From: Treponema putidum
GTDB taxonomy: Bacteria > Spirochaetota > Spirochaetia > Treponematales > Treponemataceae
Direction: 5' to 3'
DNA length: 64,000 nucleotides
NCBI RefSeq assembly: GCF_000755145.1
Contig: NZ_CP009228.1
Span: 1,845,694-1,909,693 of the forward strand
Part shown: piece after piece, positions 25,793 to 34,035 of the stretch
Numbering within the stretch: position 1 is the first letter of the stretch
Layout: every line of letters starts with the position of its first letter
The notes under the pieces: generated by a model
Seen by the model: the letters and a program-made list of their open reading frames with translations, nothing else
What the model was told of the DNA's origin: nothing
The model's database searches: none
Position numbers and translations under genes: made by a program

Positions 25793-26770
25793 ATGAATTA
25801 TATCGATCTGCATTGCGACACTTTAATGTTGACATGGAAAGAAGAACCTGGAGAAACGGTTGTATCCAATAAATCTTTTTCCGTAGATTTTGAGAGGTTA
25901 AAAAAATCAGGGGCATATGCTCAGTTTTTTGCTATTTTTATGTTAACCGAATCTATATTCAAATTTATAAAAAGACCTGTAATTTCGGATGATGAATACA
26001 TCGAAAGCTTACTCGATCAAATAAAAAGAAATATAGAGAAAGTTGATTATGTAAAAATATGCAAATCCTATGACGAGTTTTTAAAAAATAAAAGCCAAAA
26101 TATCATATCTGCTTTTTTAACTCTCGAAGACGGAAGAGCTGTCAATGGCGATCTAAAACGGCTTGATCACTTTTATGAAAAGGGCATTAGGTTAATAACT
26201 TTAACATGGAATAATGAAAACTGTATAGGTTTTCCCAATTCAAAAGACCCTGCGATTATGAATAGGGGATTAAAGCCGTTTGGAATTGAGCTTATTGAAC
26301 GTATGAATAAATTGGGTATAATCATTGATGTAAGCCATCTTTCTGATGGAGGCTTTTATGATGTAGCAAAATACTCAAAAAAACCGTTTACAGCATCGCA
26401 TTCGAATTCCCGCATATTAAGTCCTCATACAAGAAATATGACTGATGATATGATAAAGGTATTGGCGGACAAGGGCGGAGTGATGGGACTTAATTTAGGG
26501 CCGGAATTTTTAAATGAAGATATAACAAGTAAAGACAGCACCGTTGCCTTAATGGTTAAACATCTAAACCACCAAAAAAATATAGGAGGAATAGAAGTTC
26601 TAGCACTCGGTTCGGATTTCGATGGAGTTTTCGGTAACTTGGAAGTTAACAGCTGTGATAAGTATTATCTTCTTTTTGATGCGCTTAAAAAAGACGGATG
26701 GACGGAACATGAAATAGAAATGTTAGCGTATAAAAATGCCGAAAGATTTCTAAAAGATGTCCTTAAATAG
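25793..26770 (+). CDS. membrane dipeptidase (peptidase M19)
   Basis: A 325-residue zinc dipeptidase of the renal dipeptidase family. Metal ligands are visible: DLHCDTLM at the start, LEDGRAV with its glutamate, IIDVSHLSDGGFYDV and TASHSNSR histidines, and the late GSDFDGVFG aspartate. M19 enzymes cleave dipeptides such as Cys-Gly. No signal peptide is present, so it acts in the cytoplasm, hence needs an importer, which its two membrane-protein neighbours could be. It ends the operon and is followed by a strong hairpin. Confidence 0.92.
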   Translation: MNYIDLHCDTLMLTWKEEPGETVVSNKSFSVDFERLKKSGAYAQFFAIFMLTESIFKFIKRPVISDDEYIESLLDQIKRNIEKVDYVKICKSYDEFLKNKSQNIISAFLTLEDGRAVNGDLKRLDHFYEKGIRLITLTWNNENCIGFPNSKDPAIMNRGLKPFGIELIERMNKLGIIIDVSHLSDGGFYDVAKYSKKPFTASHSNSRILSPHTRNMTDDMIKVLADKGGVMGLNLGPEFLNEDITSKDSTVALMVKHLNHQKNIGGIEVLALGSDFDGVFGNLEVNSCDKYYLLFDALKKDGWTEHEIEMLAYKNAERFLKDVLK

Positions 26771-26785
26771 AACATTGAATAATAA

Positions 26786-26819
26786 GGAACCTCTAAAAGC
26801 TTCAGTTTTTAGAGGTTCC
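26786..26819 (+). terminator. strong hairpin after the dipeptidase gene
   Basis: GGAACCTCTAAAA (26786-26798) pairs perfectly with TTTTAGAGGTTCC (26807-26819) around an 8-base loop. There is no long U tract after it (CCCTCG). A second copy of its core occurs at 41845-41870. Confidence 0.7.
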
Positions 26820-26851
26820 CCCTCGATTTAATTATTAAAGTTAAAAGTGAT

Positions 26852-26875
26852 ACACAAAGTGTGACACAAAGTGTG
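26852..26875. promoter_or_regulatory. two perfect 12-bp tandem sites upstream of the zinc-ribbon gene promoter
   Basis: ACACAAAGTGTG occurs at 26852-26863 and again at 26864-26875. Each unit contains the palindrome CAC-AAA-GTG. The pair ends 8 bases before the -35 box, a typical position for an activator or repressor. Confidence 0.6.
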
Positions 26876-26883
26876 TCCATCTA

Positions 26884-26912
26884 TTGACAGAAAACCCATT
26901 TTTTTTTATACT
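26884..26912 (+). promoter_or_regulatory. sigma70-type promoter of the zinc-ribbon gene
   Basis: Perfect TTGACA (26884-26889), 17-base spacer, TATACT (26907-26912); start predicted near 26919, with AGGAGGC before the ATG at 26948. Confidence 0.8.
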
Positions 26913-26947
26913 TATCAAGATAGCGTAACAATAACTAGGAGGCACAT

Positions 26948-27118
26948 ATGGCTGGTGCAAGTAAAAACTCACGAACTGCTGCTGCGACTCAAAAATTTAA
27001 TTGTCCCTGCGGCGGAGAAATCGTATTAAAAACAATGGTCGATAACGGTAAGATTAAAAATATTGCAGAATGTTCAAAATGTAAAAGAGTTGAACGACGA
27101 CCTAAAGACTTTCATTAA
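26948..27118 (+). CDS. 56-residue zinc-ribbon protein
   Basis: ATG at 26948, seven bases after AGGAGG, opens a 56-codon frame ending at TAA 27116-27118. The N-terminus is Ala/Ser/Thr/Lys-rich (MAGASKNSRTAAATQ) and probably flexible. The body holds two knuckles, NCPCGGEI and ECSKCKR, expected to bind one zinc, with a basic ERRPKDFH tail. It has a consensus promoter, good ribosome binding site and coding-like composition, so it is a genuine small gene. Function unknown; nucleic-acid or ribosome association is a reasonable guess from its charge. Confidence 0.85.
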   Translation: MAGASKNSRTAAATQKFNCPCGGEIVLKTMVDNGKIKNIAECSKCKRVERRPKDFH

Positions 27119-27149
27119 TCGATCCGGTTTTAAAGTTCTTAAAACGCCG

Positions 27150-27198
27150 AAGAGGGAGGCTCTTTCTGTAAGATGAGGGTCTCCCTTTGTTATTTTTG
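27150..27198 (+). terminator. possible terminator after the zinc-ribbon gene
   Basis: AGGGAG (27153-27158) can pair with CTCCCT (27181-27186), followed by TTGTTATTTTT. The long loop contains a competing AAGAG/CTCTT stem (27150-27164). A two-state leader for purF cannot be excluded. Confidence 0.4.
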
Positions 27199-27223
27199 CG
27201 AAATTTAAGGAGAATAGGGAAAA

Positions 27224-28687
27224 ATGAGCAAGGATGATATTTTTAAATCGAGTTTGGGGGAAGAATGCGGAATTGCGGCTGTTTGGGATTCAAATTCCTA
27301 TAAGACGGAAAATCCTGAAAGGCTGCCTTTCAGGCTGGATGATGCTGCCCGCTCGGTTTTCTATGCTCTTTTTTCTCTTCAGCATAGGGGACAGGAGGCT
27401 GCCGGTATGGCTGTTTCAAACGGAAAACACATCCGAGTCTTCAAAAAACCCGGCCTTGTTTCAAACATTTTTACCGAGCACGATATATCGAACCTTCAAG
27501 GCTATGCTGCCATAGGCCACACCCGATATTCGACTACGGGCTCTTCTTCTTTTGGAAATATCCAGCCCTTTTATATAGAAACAATGCACGGGCCTATAGC
27601 CCTTGCTCATAACGGAAACCTTGTAAACGCCCCGCATTTAAGGCAAAAACTTTTGGAAAGAGGGGTAGGCCTTTCTTCTACCTCGGATACCGAAGTTATG
27701 ATTATGATGCTTGCCGCTGCCAAGGGCGATTCTTGGGCGGAGCGTATAGCTTCGTGTATGCGAGAATGGGAAGGAGCTTTTTCGATTGCCGTTTTAACGG
27801 TTGAAGGCATCTACATAGCCAGAGACCCTTGGGGCTTCAGGCCTCTTTGTGTCGGAAGTTTTCAGGACGGAGTATCGGTTGCAGCAAGCGAGTCTTGTGC
27901 TCTTTTAACCCTTGGATGCAAGGATTTTACTGAGGTAAAAGCCGGTGAAATTCTAAAACTTATAGACAACGGAGCCGAGCTTTGTATGCGCATTCCGCCT
28001 AAGGAGCCTCTTTCCCCATGTATCTTTGAGTACGTCTACTTTGCCCGCCCCGACTCGGTTTGGAACAATGCATCGGTTCATGTATCCCGTGTAAATTTCG
28101 GCAAGGAGCTTGCAAAAAATGCCCCCGTTGATGCCGATATAGTTATAGCCATTCCCGACTCGTCCCGTTCGGCGGCCATAGGCTATTCCCAAGAATCGGG
28201 CATCCCTTATGATGAAGGCTTTTCAAAAAACCGCTACATAGGACGCACCTTTATTCAGCCTACACAAAAATTGCGGGACCAAGGCGTTGCGATGAAATTC
28301 AATGTTCTTTCAGAAGCTGTCCAAGGAAAACGCATCATAGTGGTTGATGACAGCATCGTCAGAGGAAGCACCATGGGACCCTTAATCAAAATGCTTAGGG
28401 GAGCGGGTGCAAAAGAAGTACACATCAGAATATCTTCTCCTCCTGTACGGTACTCCTGCTTTATGGGCGTAGATATGGGAAACCCCGAAAACCTCATCGC
28501 CCACAAAAAAACGGTTGAAGAAATCAGGGAACACATCGGAGCCGACTCCTTAGTTTATCTGTCCCAAGAAAGTATGCTCAAGGCTATGAAAGATGCCGGA
28601 GCAAACACCCGCTTTTGCTGTGCCTGCTTTGACGGTAAATACCCCGTCGATGTCAGTGCCGCCGCCGATAAGAACAGCTTTGAGTAG
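27224..28687 (+). CDS. purF: amidophosphoribosyltransferase
   Basis: A 487-residue glutamine PRPP amidotransferase, the first step of purine synthesis. The catalytic cysteine is C15 in EECGIAAVWDS after a 14-residue propeptide. N-domain: LQHRGQEAAG, GHTRYSTTG, HNGNLVNA. PRT domain: KNRYIGRTFIQP and the PRPP loop IIVVDDSIVRGSTM. The C-terminal RFCCACFDGKYPV and an upstream cysteine suggest the iron-sulfur (Bacillus-type) class. Ribosome binding site AAGGAG. No other purine gene adjoins it. Confidence 0.97.
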   Translation: MSKDDIFKSSLGEECGIAAVWDSNSYKTENPERLPFRLDDAARSVFYALFSLQHRGQEAAGMAVSNGKHIRVFKKPGLVSNIFTEHDISNLQGYAAIGHTRYSTTGSSSFGNIQPFYIETMHGPIALAHNGNLVNAPHLRQKLLERGVGLSSTSDTEVMIMMLAAAKGDSWAERIASCMREWEGAFSIAVLTVEGIYIARDPWGFRPLCVGSFQDGVSVAASESCALLTLGCKDFTEVKAGEILKLIDNGAELCMRIPPKEPLSPCIFEYVYFARPDSVWNNASVHVSRVNFGKELAKNAPVDADIVIAIPDSSRSAAIGYSQESGIPYDEGFSKNRYIGRTFIQPTQKLRDQGVAMKFNVLSEAVQGKRIIVVDDSIVRGSTMGPLIKMLRGAGAKEVHIRISSPPVRYSCFMGVDMGNPENLIAHKKTVEEIREHIGADSLVYLSQESMLKAMKDAGANTRFCCACFDGKYPVDVSAAADKNSFE

Positions 28688-28752
28688 AGAGCTCCTACCT
28701 TGAAAATTTTACTGATTTAATTAAAATGTATATCATATTGTGGAGATAAAAT

Positions 28753-29619
28753 ATGTTATGGAATGAACAAACGGAAAAATATTTTTTCAAAGAAGCTCTA
28801 AAATCTTTTGCCTCCCCTGAACAACTTTTTTATAACTTACAATCCGGCTATTATGCGTATATACCCAAAGATTTTGATTCTGAAGGACAAACACTGCAAA
28901 GCAGAAATTCACTTATAGGTCGATTTACAGAAAAATGGTGTAAACAAATTTTTTCTCCTATTGCTGAAGAATTCGGTTTATACGCTATTAATGGTGTAGT
29001 TTGTGAAGAAATTGCACTGACGAAATCGTCCAGTGCCGATCTGGCGCTTTGTACCAAAAATACTATCAATCAAAAAGCAGAAGATATAAAATTCATTTTT
29101 GAAATAAAAATGAGTATTGTTTCAAATTATCGCTTTGAACAACCTGATACTTTAACTTTAATCGGAGATTATAAAAGTCATAAAGGAAATCCGTCTCTGC
29201 TTAGATCAGATTCAATGTTAAAAGCTATAGGAAAATCTATTAATATTAGAGTTTCCGGTTCAAATGCAAATACTATCCCGATAATCATTTTAGGTAACAG
29301 TCCAATAACATCTACATATTCAAAAAAAGTTGATTTTTTAAAATCAGCCGGAGTTATTCAGGGCTTTTATAGTTTAAACCCAAATCCTACAAAATCGGAT
29401 TTTATTTTTGAATCTCCTGAAAAAGGTTTTATAACAATTACTGATGAACATGAGTTGAAGAATTTATGTAAACGAATTTTATCGGAAGAACGGCATTATT
29501 TTTCTTCTATGATTTCAAAAAAACAACTTGGCAAGATAATAAGTATTGCGGCAAAAGAAATTGATGATGTTAAAAAAGGTGAAAAATTCTTAAAATTATT
29601 GCGAGGTTGTAATGAATAA
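28753..29619 (+). CDS. type II restriction endonuclease
   Basis: A 288-residue protein next to a DNA methyltransferase, with a PD-(D/E)XK-like core: an aspartate in SSADLAL, then FIFEIKMS supplying E-x-K on a strand about 20 residues on. Other parts are A+T-rich and lysine-rich, unlike the flanking purF and tldD. It overlaps the methyltransferase by 8 bases. Recognition site cannot be read from sequence. GGAGATAAAAT precedes the ATG. Confidence 0.78.
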   Translation: MLWNEQTEKYFFKEALKSFASPEQLFYNLQSGYYAYIPKDFDSEGQTLQSRNSLIGRFTEKWCKQIFSPIAEEFGLYAINGVVCEEIALTKSSSADLALCTKNTINQKAEDIKFIFEIKMSIVSNYRFEQPDTLTLIGDYKSHKGNPSLLRSDSMLKAIGKSINIRVSGSNANTIPIIILGNSPITSTYSKKVDFLKSAGVIQGFYSLNPNPTKSDFIFESPEKGFITITDEHELKNLCKRILSEERHYFSSMISKKQLGKIISIAAKEIDDVKKGEKFLKLLRGCNE

Positions 29620-30508
29620 ATCCGGTACTGAAACTAGCAGCTTTGGAGTTAGAGGCAGAATAAACCATGATTCCAGTAAATTTTATGATTCAAGATTATA
29701 TAAAGAATTAGAAAAAAAAGAGCAAATTATTTCGGATATCGAGAATCCTTTTCCGGAAGAATTACTTGATTCTATTATATTAGGTTCTTGTGAAAATATG
29801 AGTCAGATACCTGATAATTCTTTGCATTTAATGATAACATCTCCCCCCTACAATGTATCGAAAGAATATGATGATGATTTATCATTAGAGGAGTATTTAA
29901 AACTTCTTGAAAATGCTTTTTCCGAAACATATCGGGTGCTTGTAAATGGAGGGAGGGCATGTATAAATGTTGCAAATTTAGGACGTAAGCCGTATATTCC
30001 ATTATCCGATTATATTTCAAAAATGATGGTTGATATAGGTTTTAATATGCGTGGAGAAATTATTTGGAATAAGGCGGCAAGTGCTAGTCCTTCAACAGCA
30101 TGGGGCAGTTGGCAAAGCGCGTCAAATCCTACATTAAGAGATATTCATGAATATATCTTAGTTTTCTCAAAAGGAGATTATAAACGTCCACAATTACAAA
30201 AAGAAAATACTATACAACGCGAAGAATTTATGGAATGGACTAAGTCAATTTGGACAATGAATGCTGAAAGTGCAAAGAGAGTGGGGCATCCGGCTCCCTT
30301 TCCAATTGAATTGCCTTATAGATTAATTCAATTATACTCTTTTAAAAATGATATAGTTTTGGATCCTTTTATGGGCAGTGGAACGACGGCTATAGGAGCT
30401 TTGAAATCTCAACGGCATTATATAGGGTATGAAATAAATAATGATTATATAAATTTAGCAAATGAAAGGATTTATCCATATAAAATCGATAATCAGTTGT
30501 TTGCATAG
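29612..30508 (+). CDS. DNA methyltransferase (N4-cytosine/N6-adenine class beta)
   Basis: A 298-residue methyltransferase that would protect host DNA from the adjoining endonuclease. Catalytic motif TSPPYNVS near residue 80 precedes the AdoMet motif DPFMGSGTTAIG near residue 250, the order of class beta enzymes. SPPY favours N4-cytosine but does not exclude N6-adenine methylation. The N-terminal 40 residues (FGVRGRINHDSSKFYDSRLY) are a characteristic extra segment. Start overlaps the endonuclease stop by 8 bases. Confidence 0.9.
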   Translation: MNKSGTETSSFGVRGRINHDSSKFYDSRLYKELEKKEQIISDIENPFPEELLDSIILGSCENMSQIPDNSLHLMITSPPYNVSKEYDDDLSLEEYLKLLENAFSETYRVLVNGGRACINVANLGRKPYIPLSDYISKMMVDIGFNMRGEIIWNKAASASPSTAWGSWQSASNPTLRDIHEYILVFSKGDYKRPQLQKENTIQREEFMEWTKSIWTMNAESAKRVGHPAPFPIELPYRLIQLYSFKNDIVLDPFMGSGTTAIGALKSQRHYIGYEINNDYINLANERIYPYKIDNQLFA

Positions 30509-30550
30509 TTGTAATTACTTTAAAGCAAGAATTTTGTATGGGAATTAAAC

Positions 30551-31069
30551 ATGAAAAAACTTATATTATTTTTTTGTGCTATTTTTACAGTAGTTATTGT
30601 ATTGATATTTATACCGAAATCGGTAATCGGTAAAAATAAAAATGACGAAAAATTTGTGTTATACAACACTAATATAAATACCATATATTTTGATTCTATA
30701 AAATTAGATGTAAAAGGCTCAACAGAAACTGTTAGACTTACTAAAACTGAATATGATAATTCTATTTGGGATATAGGTTTTGAAGTCTTAACGGAAAATA
30801 TACCTGTAGATTTTAAATATAACGGAATTTTAAAATTAATGATTTTTGATGAAGAAAATAATCTAATAGAGAGTAAAGAAATTAATTCGGTAGAGAGGTT
30901 TGTCTTTTCCGGTAAAGATTTATCAAATATTAAAATTGCTGCTTTTTGGAGAGATGTATTTAAAATTTCAGGTAAATATATTGATTTAATTTTATTAGTA
31001 GAAAAGGAAGATTCTCAATTATCAGGTTATCCTATTAGATGTTTTTTAGGTCCTATTGTAACTCCATAA
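30551..31069 (+). CDS. membrane-anchored protein of unknown function
   Basis: A 172-residue protein with an N-terminal hydrophobic segment (residues 3-22) that may be an anchor or uncleaved signal, then a mainly beta extracytoplasmic part with no recognised family. It is A+T-rich like the restriction-modification genes just upstream (43 bases away) and could have arrived with them. Confidence 0.6.
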   Translation: MKKLILFFCAIFTVVIVLIFIPKSVIGKNKNDEKFVLYNTNINTIYFDSIKLDVKGSTETVRLTKTEYDNSIWDIGFEVLTENIPVDFKYNGILKLMIFDEENNLIESKEINSVERFVFSGKDLSNIKIAAFWRDVFKISGKYIDLILLVEKEDSQLSGYPIRCFLGPIVTP

Positions 31070-31076
31070 TAAGGTT

Positions 31077-31108
31077 AAAGATTCCTGCTTGATCTTTTTC
31101 TTTTTTTT
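31077..31108 (+). terminator. weak terminator before tldD
   Basis: AAAGAT (31077-31082) pairs with ATCTTT (31092-31097) and is followed by TTCTTTTTTTT, giving a short stem with a good U tract. Confidence 0.45.
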
Positions 31109-31111
31109 CAA

Positions 31112-31140
31112 TTGCAAAATTTGCCTCTTTTTGATATAAT
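31112..31140 (+). promoter_or_regulatory. extended -10 promoter of tldD-tldE
   Basis: TTGCAA (31112-31117), 17-base spacer, TGA + perfect TATAAT (31135-31140). Predicted start near 31147; TAGGGGGAAAT precedes the ATG at 31168. Confidence 0.8.
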
Positions 31141-31167
31141 ATCCCTAGTAATTATTTAGGGGGAAAT

Positions 31168-32634
31168 ATGATTTATACATCGGAAAGTCTGCTTGAAGCT
31201 GCAAAAAACGCCGTTCCTAAGGCGGAGCTTGTAACTTTACGCATTCACCGCACAAGGGATACTTTCTTTGCGGCTCAGGATGGAGCTTTTGAATCTTCCG
31301 GTTATTCGGCTGATCAGGGGTTTATGGTTGAAGTCTTGTATAAGGGGCATATTGCTTATGGGGCAACTCAAAATATGACGCCTCAAGGGGCTGCCGAAGC
31401 TGCCCGCCAAGCCTTTAATGCCGCTCAAACCGCTTCAGCCTTTAAAATTGCCGATTTTGACAAAAATGTCAGGCCGGATACGGAATTAAAATACGAGACT
31501 CTTAGGGGTAAAAAGACCCGCCCTTCCAAAACGGAAATTTTCGATTATCTTTTTGAGATATGCAATATTTTAAAAGTCTCTGATGAAGTTATTGACACTC
31601 ATGCCTATGTAAATTTAGGCGAAGAGGTAATAGAGCTTTTAAGTTCAGGCGGGGCAAAAATCTTACAAGATTTTTACACAATAGGTTCAAGTTTCGGTGC
31701 TGCTGCCCGCCGAGGGGACATAATCCAAAGACGGACTTATAATGGCTCAGGTGCCCGTACCTTTCAGGGCGGCTATGAGTTTTTAAACTTTGCCAAATCC
31801 AAGGTAGAGGCCAAAAGGGTTGGGAATGAAGTAATAGAGCTCTTGGGAGCCGAGTCCTGTCCTTCCGACAGGCGTACCCTCGTTCTTATGCCCGACCAAA
31901 TGCTTTTGCAAATTCACGAAAGTGTCGGCCATCCCTTGGAAATTGACCGCATTTTAGGTGATGAAAGAAACTTTGCAGGCGGCAGTTTTATAAAGCCTGA
32001 AGATATAGGAAGCTTCCAATACGGCTCACGCCTTATGAATATCTGCTATGATCCTACAATTCCATATCAGCTTGCCACCTTTGCCGCCGACCAGACGGGA
32101 GCTCAGGCAAAGAAAACCTTTATAATCAAGGACGGAATTTTAGTCTGTGCCTTGGGAAGCCTCGAAAGTGCAGGCCGCCTCTATGCAGGCAAACCCGTTC
32201 CGCCGGACAAGATGGTCGCAAACCAAAGAGCAACCTCGTGGAACCGGCCGCCGATAGACAGAATGGCAAACCTAAACCTTGAACCGGGAACCAGCAGCTT
32301 TGATCAAATAATTTCTTCAATCGAAAAAGGAATTATTATGACATCGAACCGCTCATGGTCGATAGACGATTACCGCAATAAATTTCAATTCGGATGCGAA
32401 TACGGCCAATTAATCGAAAACGGAAAAATTACCAAAACCGTACGCGACCCGAACTACCGAGGTGTATCTCAAAACTTTTGGCGAAACCTCTGTGCCGTAG
32501 GCGACAAATCCACATTCCATGTTTACGGAACGCCTAACTGCGGTAAGGGAGAACCGAATCAGGTTATCAGTGTAGGACACGCAAGTCCTGTATGCGCATT
32601 TTCTGATGTAGAAGTTTTTGGAGGCGGAAAATGA
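31168..32634 (+). CDS. tldD: metalloprotease TldD
   Basis: A 488-residue TldD with the catalytic zinc motif HESVGHPLEIDR near residue 250 (HExxxH) and the partner region GASLESAGRL-like CALGSLESAGRLYAGK. TldD and TldE form a heterodimer that digests unfolded peptides and matures some modified peptides in enterobacteria. The gene overlaps tldE by 4 bases. Strong promoter upstream. Length is normal for the family. Confidence 0.93.
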   Translation: MIYTSESLLEAAKNAVPKAELVTLRIHRTRDTFFAAQDGAFESSGYSADQGFMVEVLYKGHIAYGATQNMTPQGAAEAARQAFNAAQTASAFKIADFDKNVRPDTELKYETLRGKKTRPSKTEIFDYLFEICNILKVSDEVIDTHAYVNLGEEVIELLSSGGAKILQDFYTIGSSFGAAARRGDIIQRRTYNGSGARTFQGGYEFLNFAKSKVEAKRVGNEVIELLGAESCPSDRRTLVLMPDQMLLQIHESVGHPLEIDRILGDERNFAGGSFIKPEDIGSFQYGSRLMNICYDPTIPYQLATFAADQTGAQAKKTFIIKDGILVCALGSLESAGRLYAGKPVPPDKMVANQRATSWNRPPIDRMANLNLEPGTSSFDQIISSIEKGIIMTSNRSWSIDDYRNKFQFGCEYGQLIENGKITKTVRDPNYRGVSQNFWRNLCAVGDKSTFHVYGTPNCGKGEPNQVISVGHASPVCAFSDVEVFGGGK

Positions 32635-33965
32635 AAATGAGTTTTAAAGAATATTTTGAATCGATTGCCGATTTTATGCTTTCTGAACTGCTTGATGGAG
32701 AAAAAATTTCGATTTCTTTTTCGGGCGAAAAAAGCTATTTTATGCGCTTTAGCAAGGCTAAGGTACGCCAAAACGGAATGGTTGATCAAGGTTATTTTTC
32801 TTGTACTTTTTGGAAAAAAAACCGCACCCATGATTTTCGTTTTGGTATTCAGATGAGTATGGAAAAAGATAAGAGGATGGCTGCAGAGGCTCTTCAAGAA
32901 GCTAGAGACTCTATAATGCTTCTGCCCGAAGACAAATACCAGTCAATTCCCGAAGCCTCGCAAACCTCTTCGGCAATATACACGGGAAAACTTTTGCCCG
33001 AAGATAAGATACCCGAAACTATTTTATCTCCCGTTAAAGACCTTGACTTTGCAGGCCTTTATTCTCAGGGCGTTATTTGTAAGGGTGTTATAACTTCAGC
33101 AGGGGCAAGCCATTGGTTTCAAACCGAAACCTTTGTTTTGGATTATTCGGTCTGGCTTGAAAACGGGCGCGGTATAAAATCTCTTTATTCGGGAACGGAA
33201 TGGAGTGATGCGCAATATAAGGCAAAGATAGAGCAAGCTCGAAAGGGCTTGGAAGTTCTGCACACGCCTCAAAAAAAATTAGCACCAGGAAAATATAAAG
33301 CTTTTATAAGCGCCGATGCCCTCCTTGATGTAACGGACTTTTTTTCGTGGGACGGTTTTAGCGAAAGGAGTATGCAGCAAGGCTCCAGTGCCTATCTTGC
33401 CTTAAAGGAGGGAAGGGAACATTTTTCCGATAGGTTTAATTTGACTCAAGATTTTTCTCTAGGGCTTGAACCTGCCTTTAACTCAAACGGAGAGCTTGCC
33501 CCCGAAAAATTAAGTATAATCGAAAAGGGTAAACTTAAAAATACCTTGGTCAGCTTAAGAACCGAAACCCAGTACGGAGTAAAATCCAACGGTGCCCCTT
33601 TAAGCGAGGGTATGCGTTCAATAGTTATCGGAACGGGAAACCTAAACGAAGCTGATGCCGTAAAAGAGCTGGGTACGGGTATTTATATTTCTAACTTTAA
33701 CTACCTAAACTGGAGCGATACATCCTCGGCCCGTGTTACCGGCATGACCCGTTTTGCCTGCCTTTGGGTAGAGGACGGAAAAATCGTTGCCCCGATTGCC
33801 GATATGCGCTGGGATGAATCCTTATACAATATGTTTGGGGAAAACCTTTTGGCCGTAACAAAGGAAAGCCGAATCTTTGCAAATACCGGTACCTACGGCA
33901 GAAGAAGAACGGGAGGTGCTTCGCTTCCCGGCATCTTGGTAAAGGATTTTAACTGTACGCTTTAG
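32631..33965 (+). CDS. pmbA: TldE/PmbA, partner of TldD
   Basis: A 444-residue PmbA/TldE family protein. It lacks the HExxxH motif, as usual for the inactive subunit, and shows the family regions SDRFNLTQDFSLGLEPAFNSN, DTSSARVTGMTRFACLWVEDG and GRRRTGGASLPGILVKDF at its end. Start overlaps the tldD stop (ATGA), so the two are made together. A GC-rich double hairpin separates it from rpoN. Confidence 0.9.
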   Translation: MKMSFKEYFESIADFMLSELLDGEKISISFSGEKSYFMRFSKAKVRQNGMVDQGYFSCTFWKKNRTHDFRFGIQMSMEKDKRMAAEALQEARDSIMLLPEDKYQSIPEASQTSSAIYTGKLLPEDKIPETILSPVKDLDFAGLYSQGVICKGVITSAGASHWFQTETFVLDYSVWLENGRGIKSLYSGTEWSDAQYKAKIEQARKGLEVLHTPQKKLAPGKYKAFISADALLDVTDFFSWDGFSERSMQQGSSAYLALKEGREHFSDRFNLTQDFSLGLEPAFNSNGELAPEKLSIIEKGKLKNTLVSLRTETQYGVKSNGAPLSEGMRSIVIGTGNLNEADAVKELGTGIYISNFNYLNWSDTSSARVTGMTRFACLWVEDGKIVAPIADMRWDESLYNMFGENLLAVTKESRIFANTGTYGRRRTGGASLPGILVKDFNCTL

Positions 33966-33971
33966 GGAGCT

Positions 33972-34024
33972 CCCCAAAGGGAGTACCCTTTTGGGTGCAC
34001 CCTTTGGGGTGTCCTCCTTTGGGG
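33972..34024 (+). promoter_or_regulatory. mutually exclusive hairpins over the rpoN ribosome binding site
   Basis: CCCCAAAGGG (33972-33981) can pair with CCCTTTGGGG (34000-34009), with an added ACCC/GGGT inner stem; alternatively its first nine bases can pair with CCTTTGGGG at 34016-34024. The second pairing would bury GGGG (34021-34024), which is the rpoN ribosome binding site 11 bases before the ATG. Confidence 0.55.
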
Positions 34025-34035
34025 ATAAAAAATAA

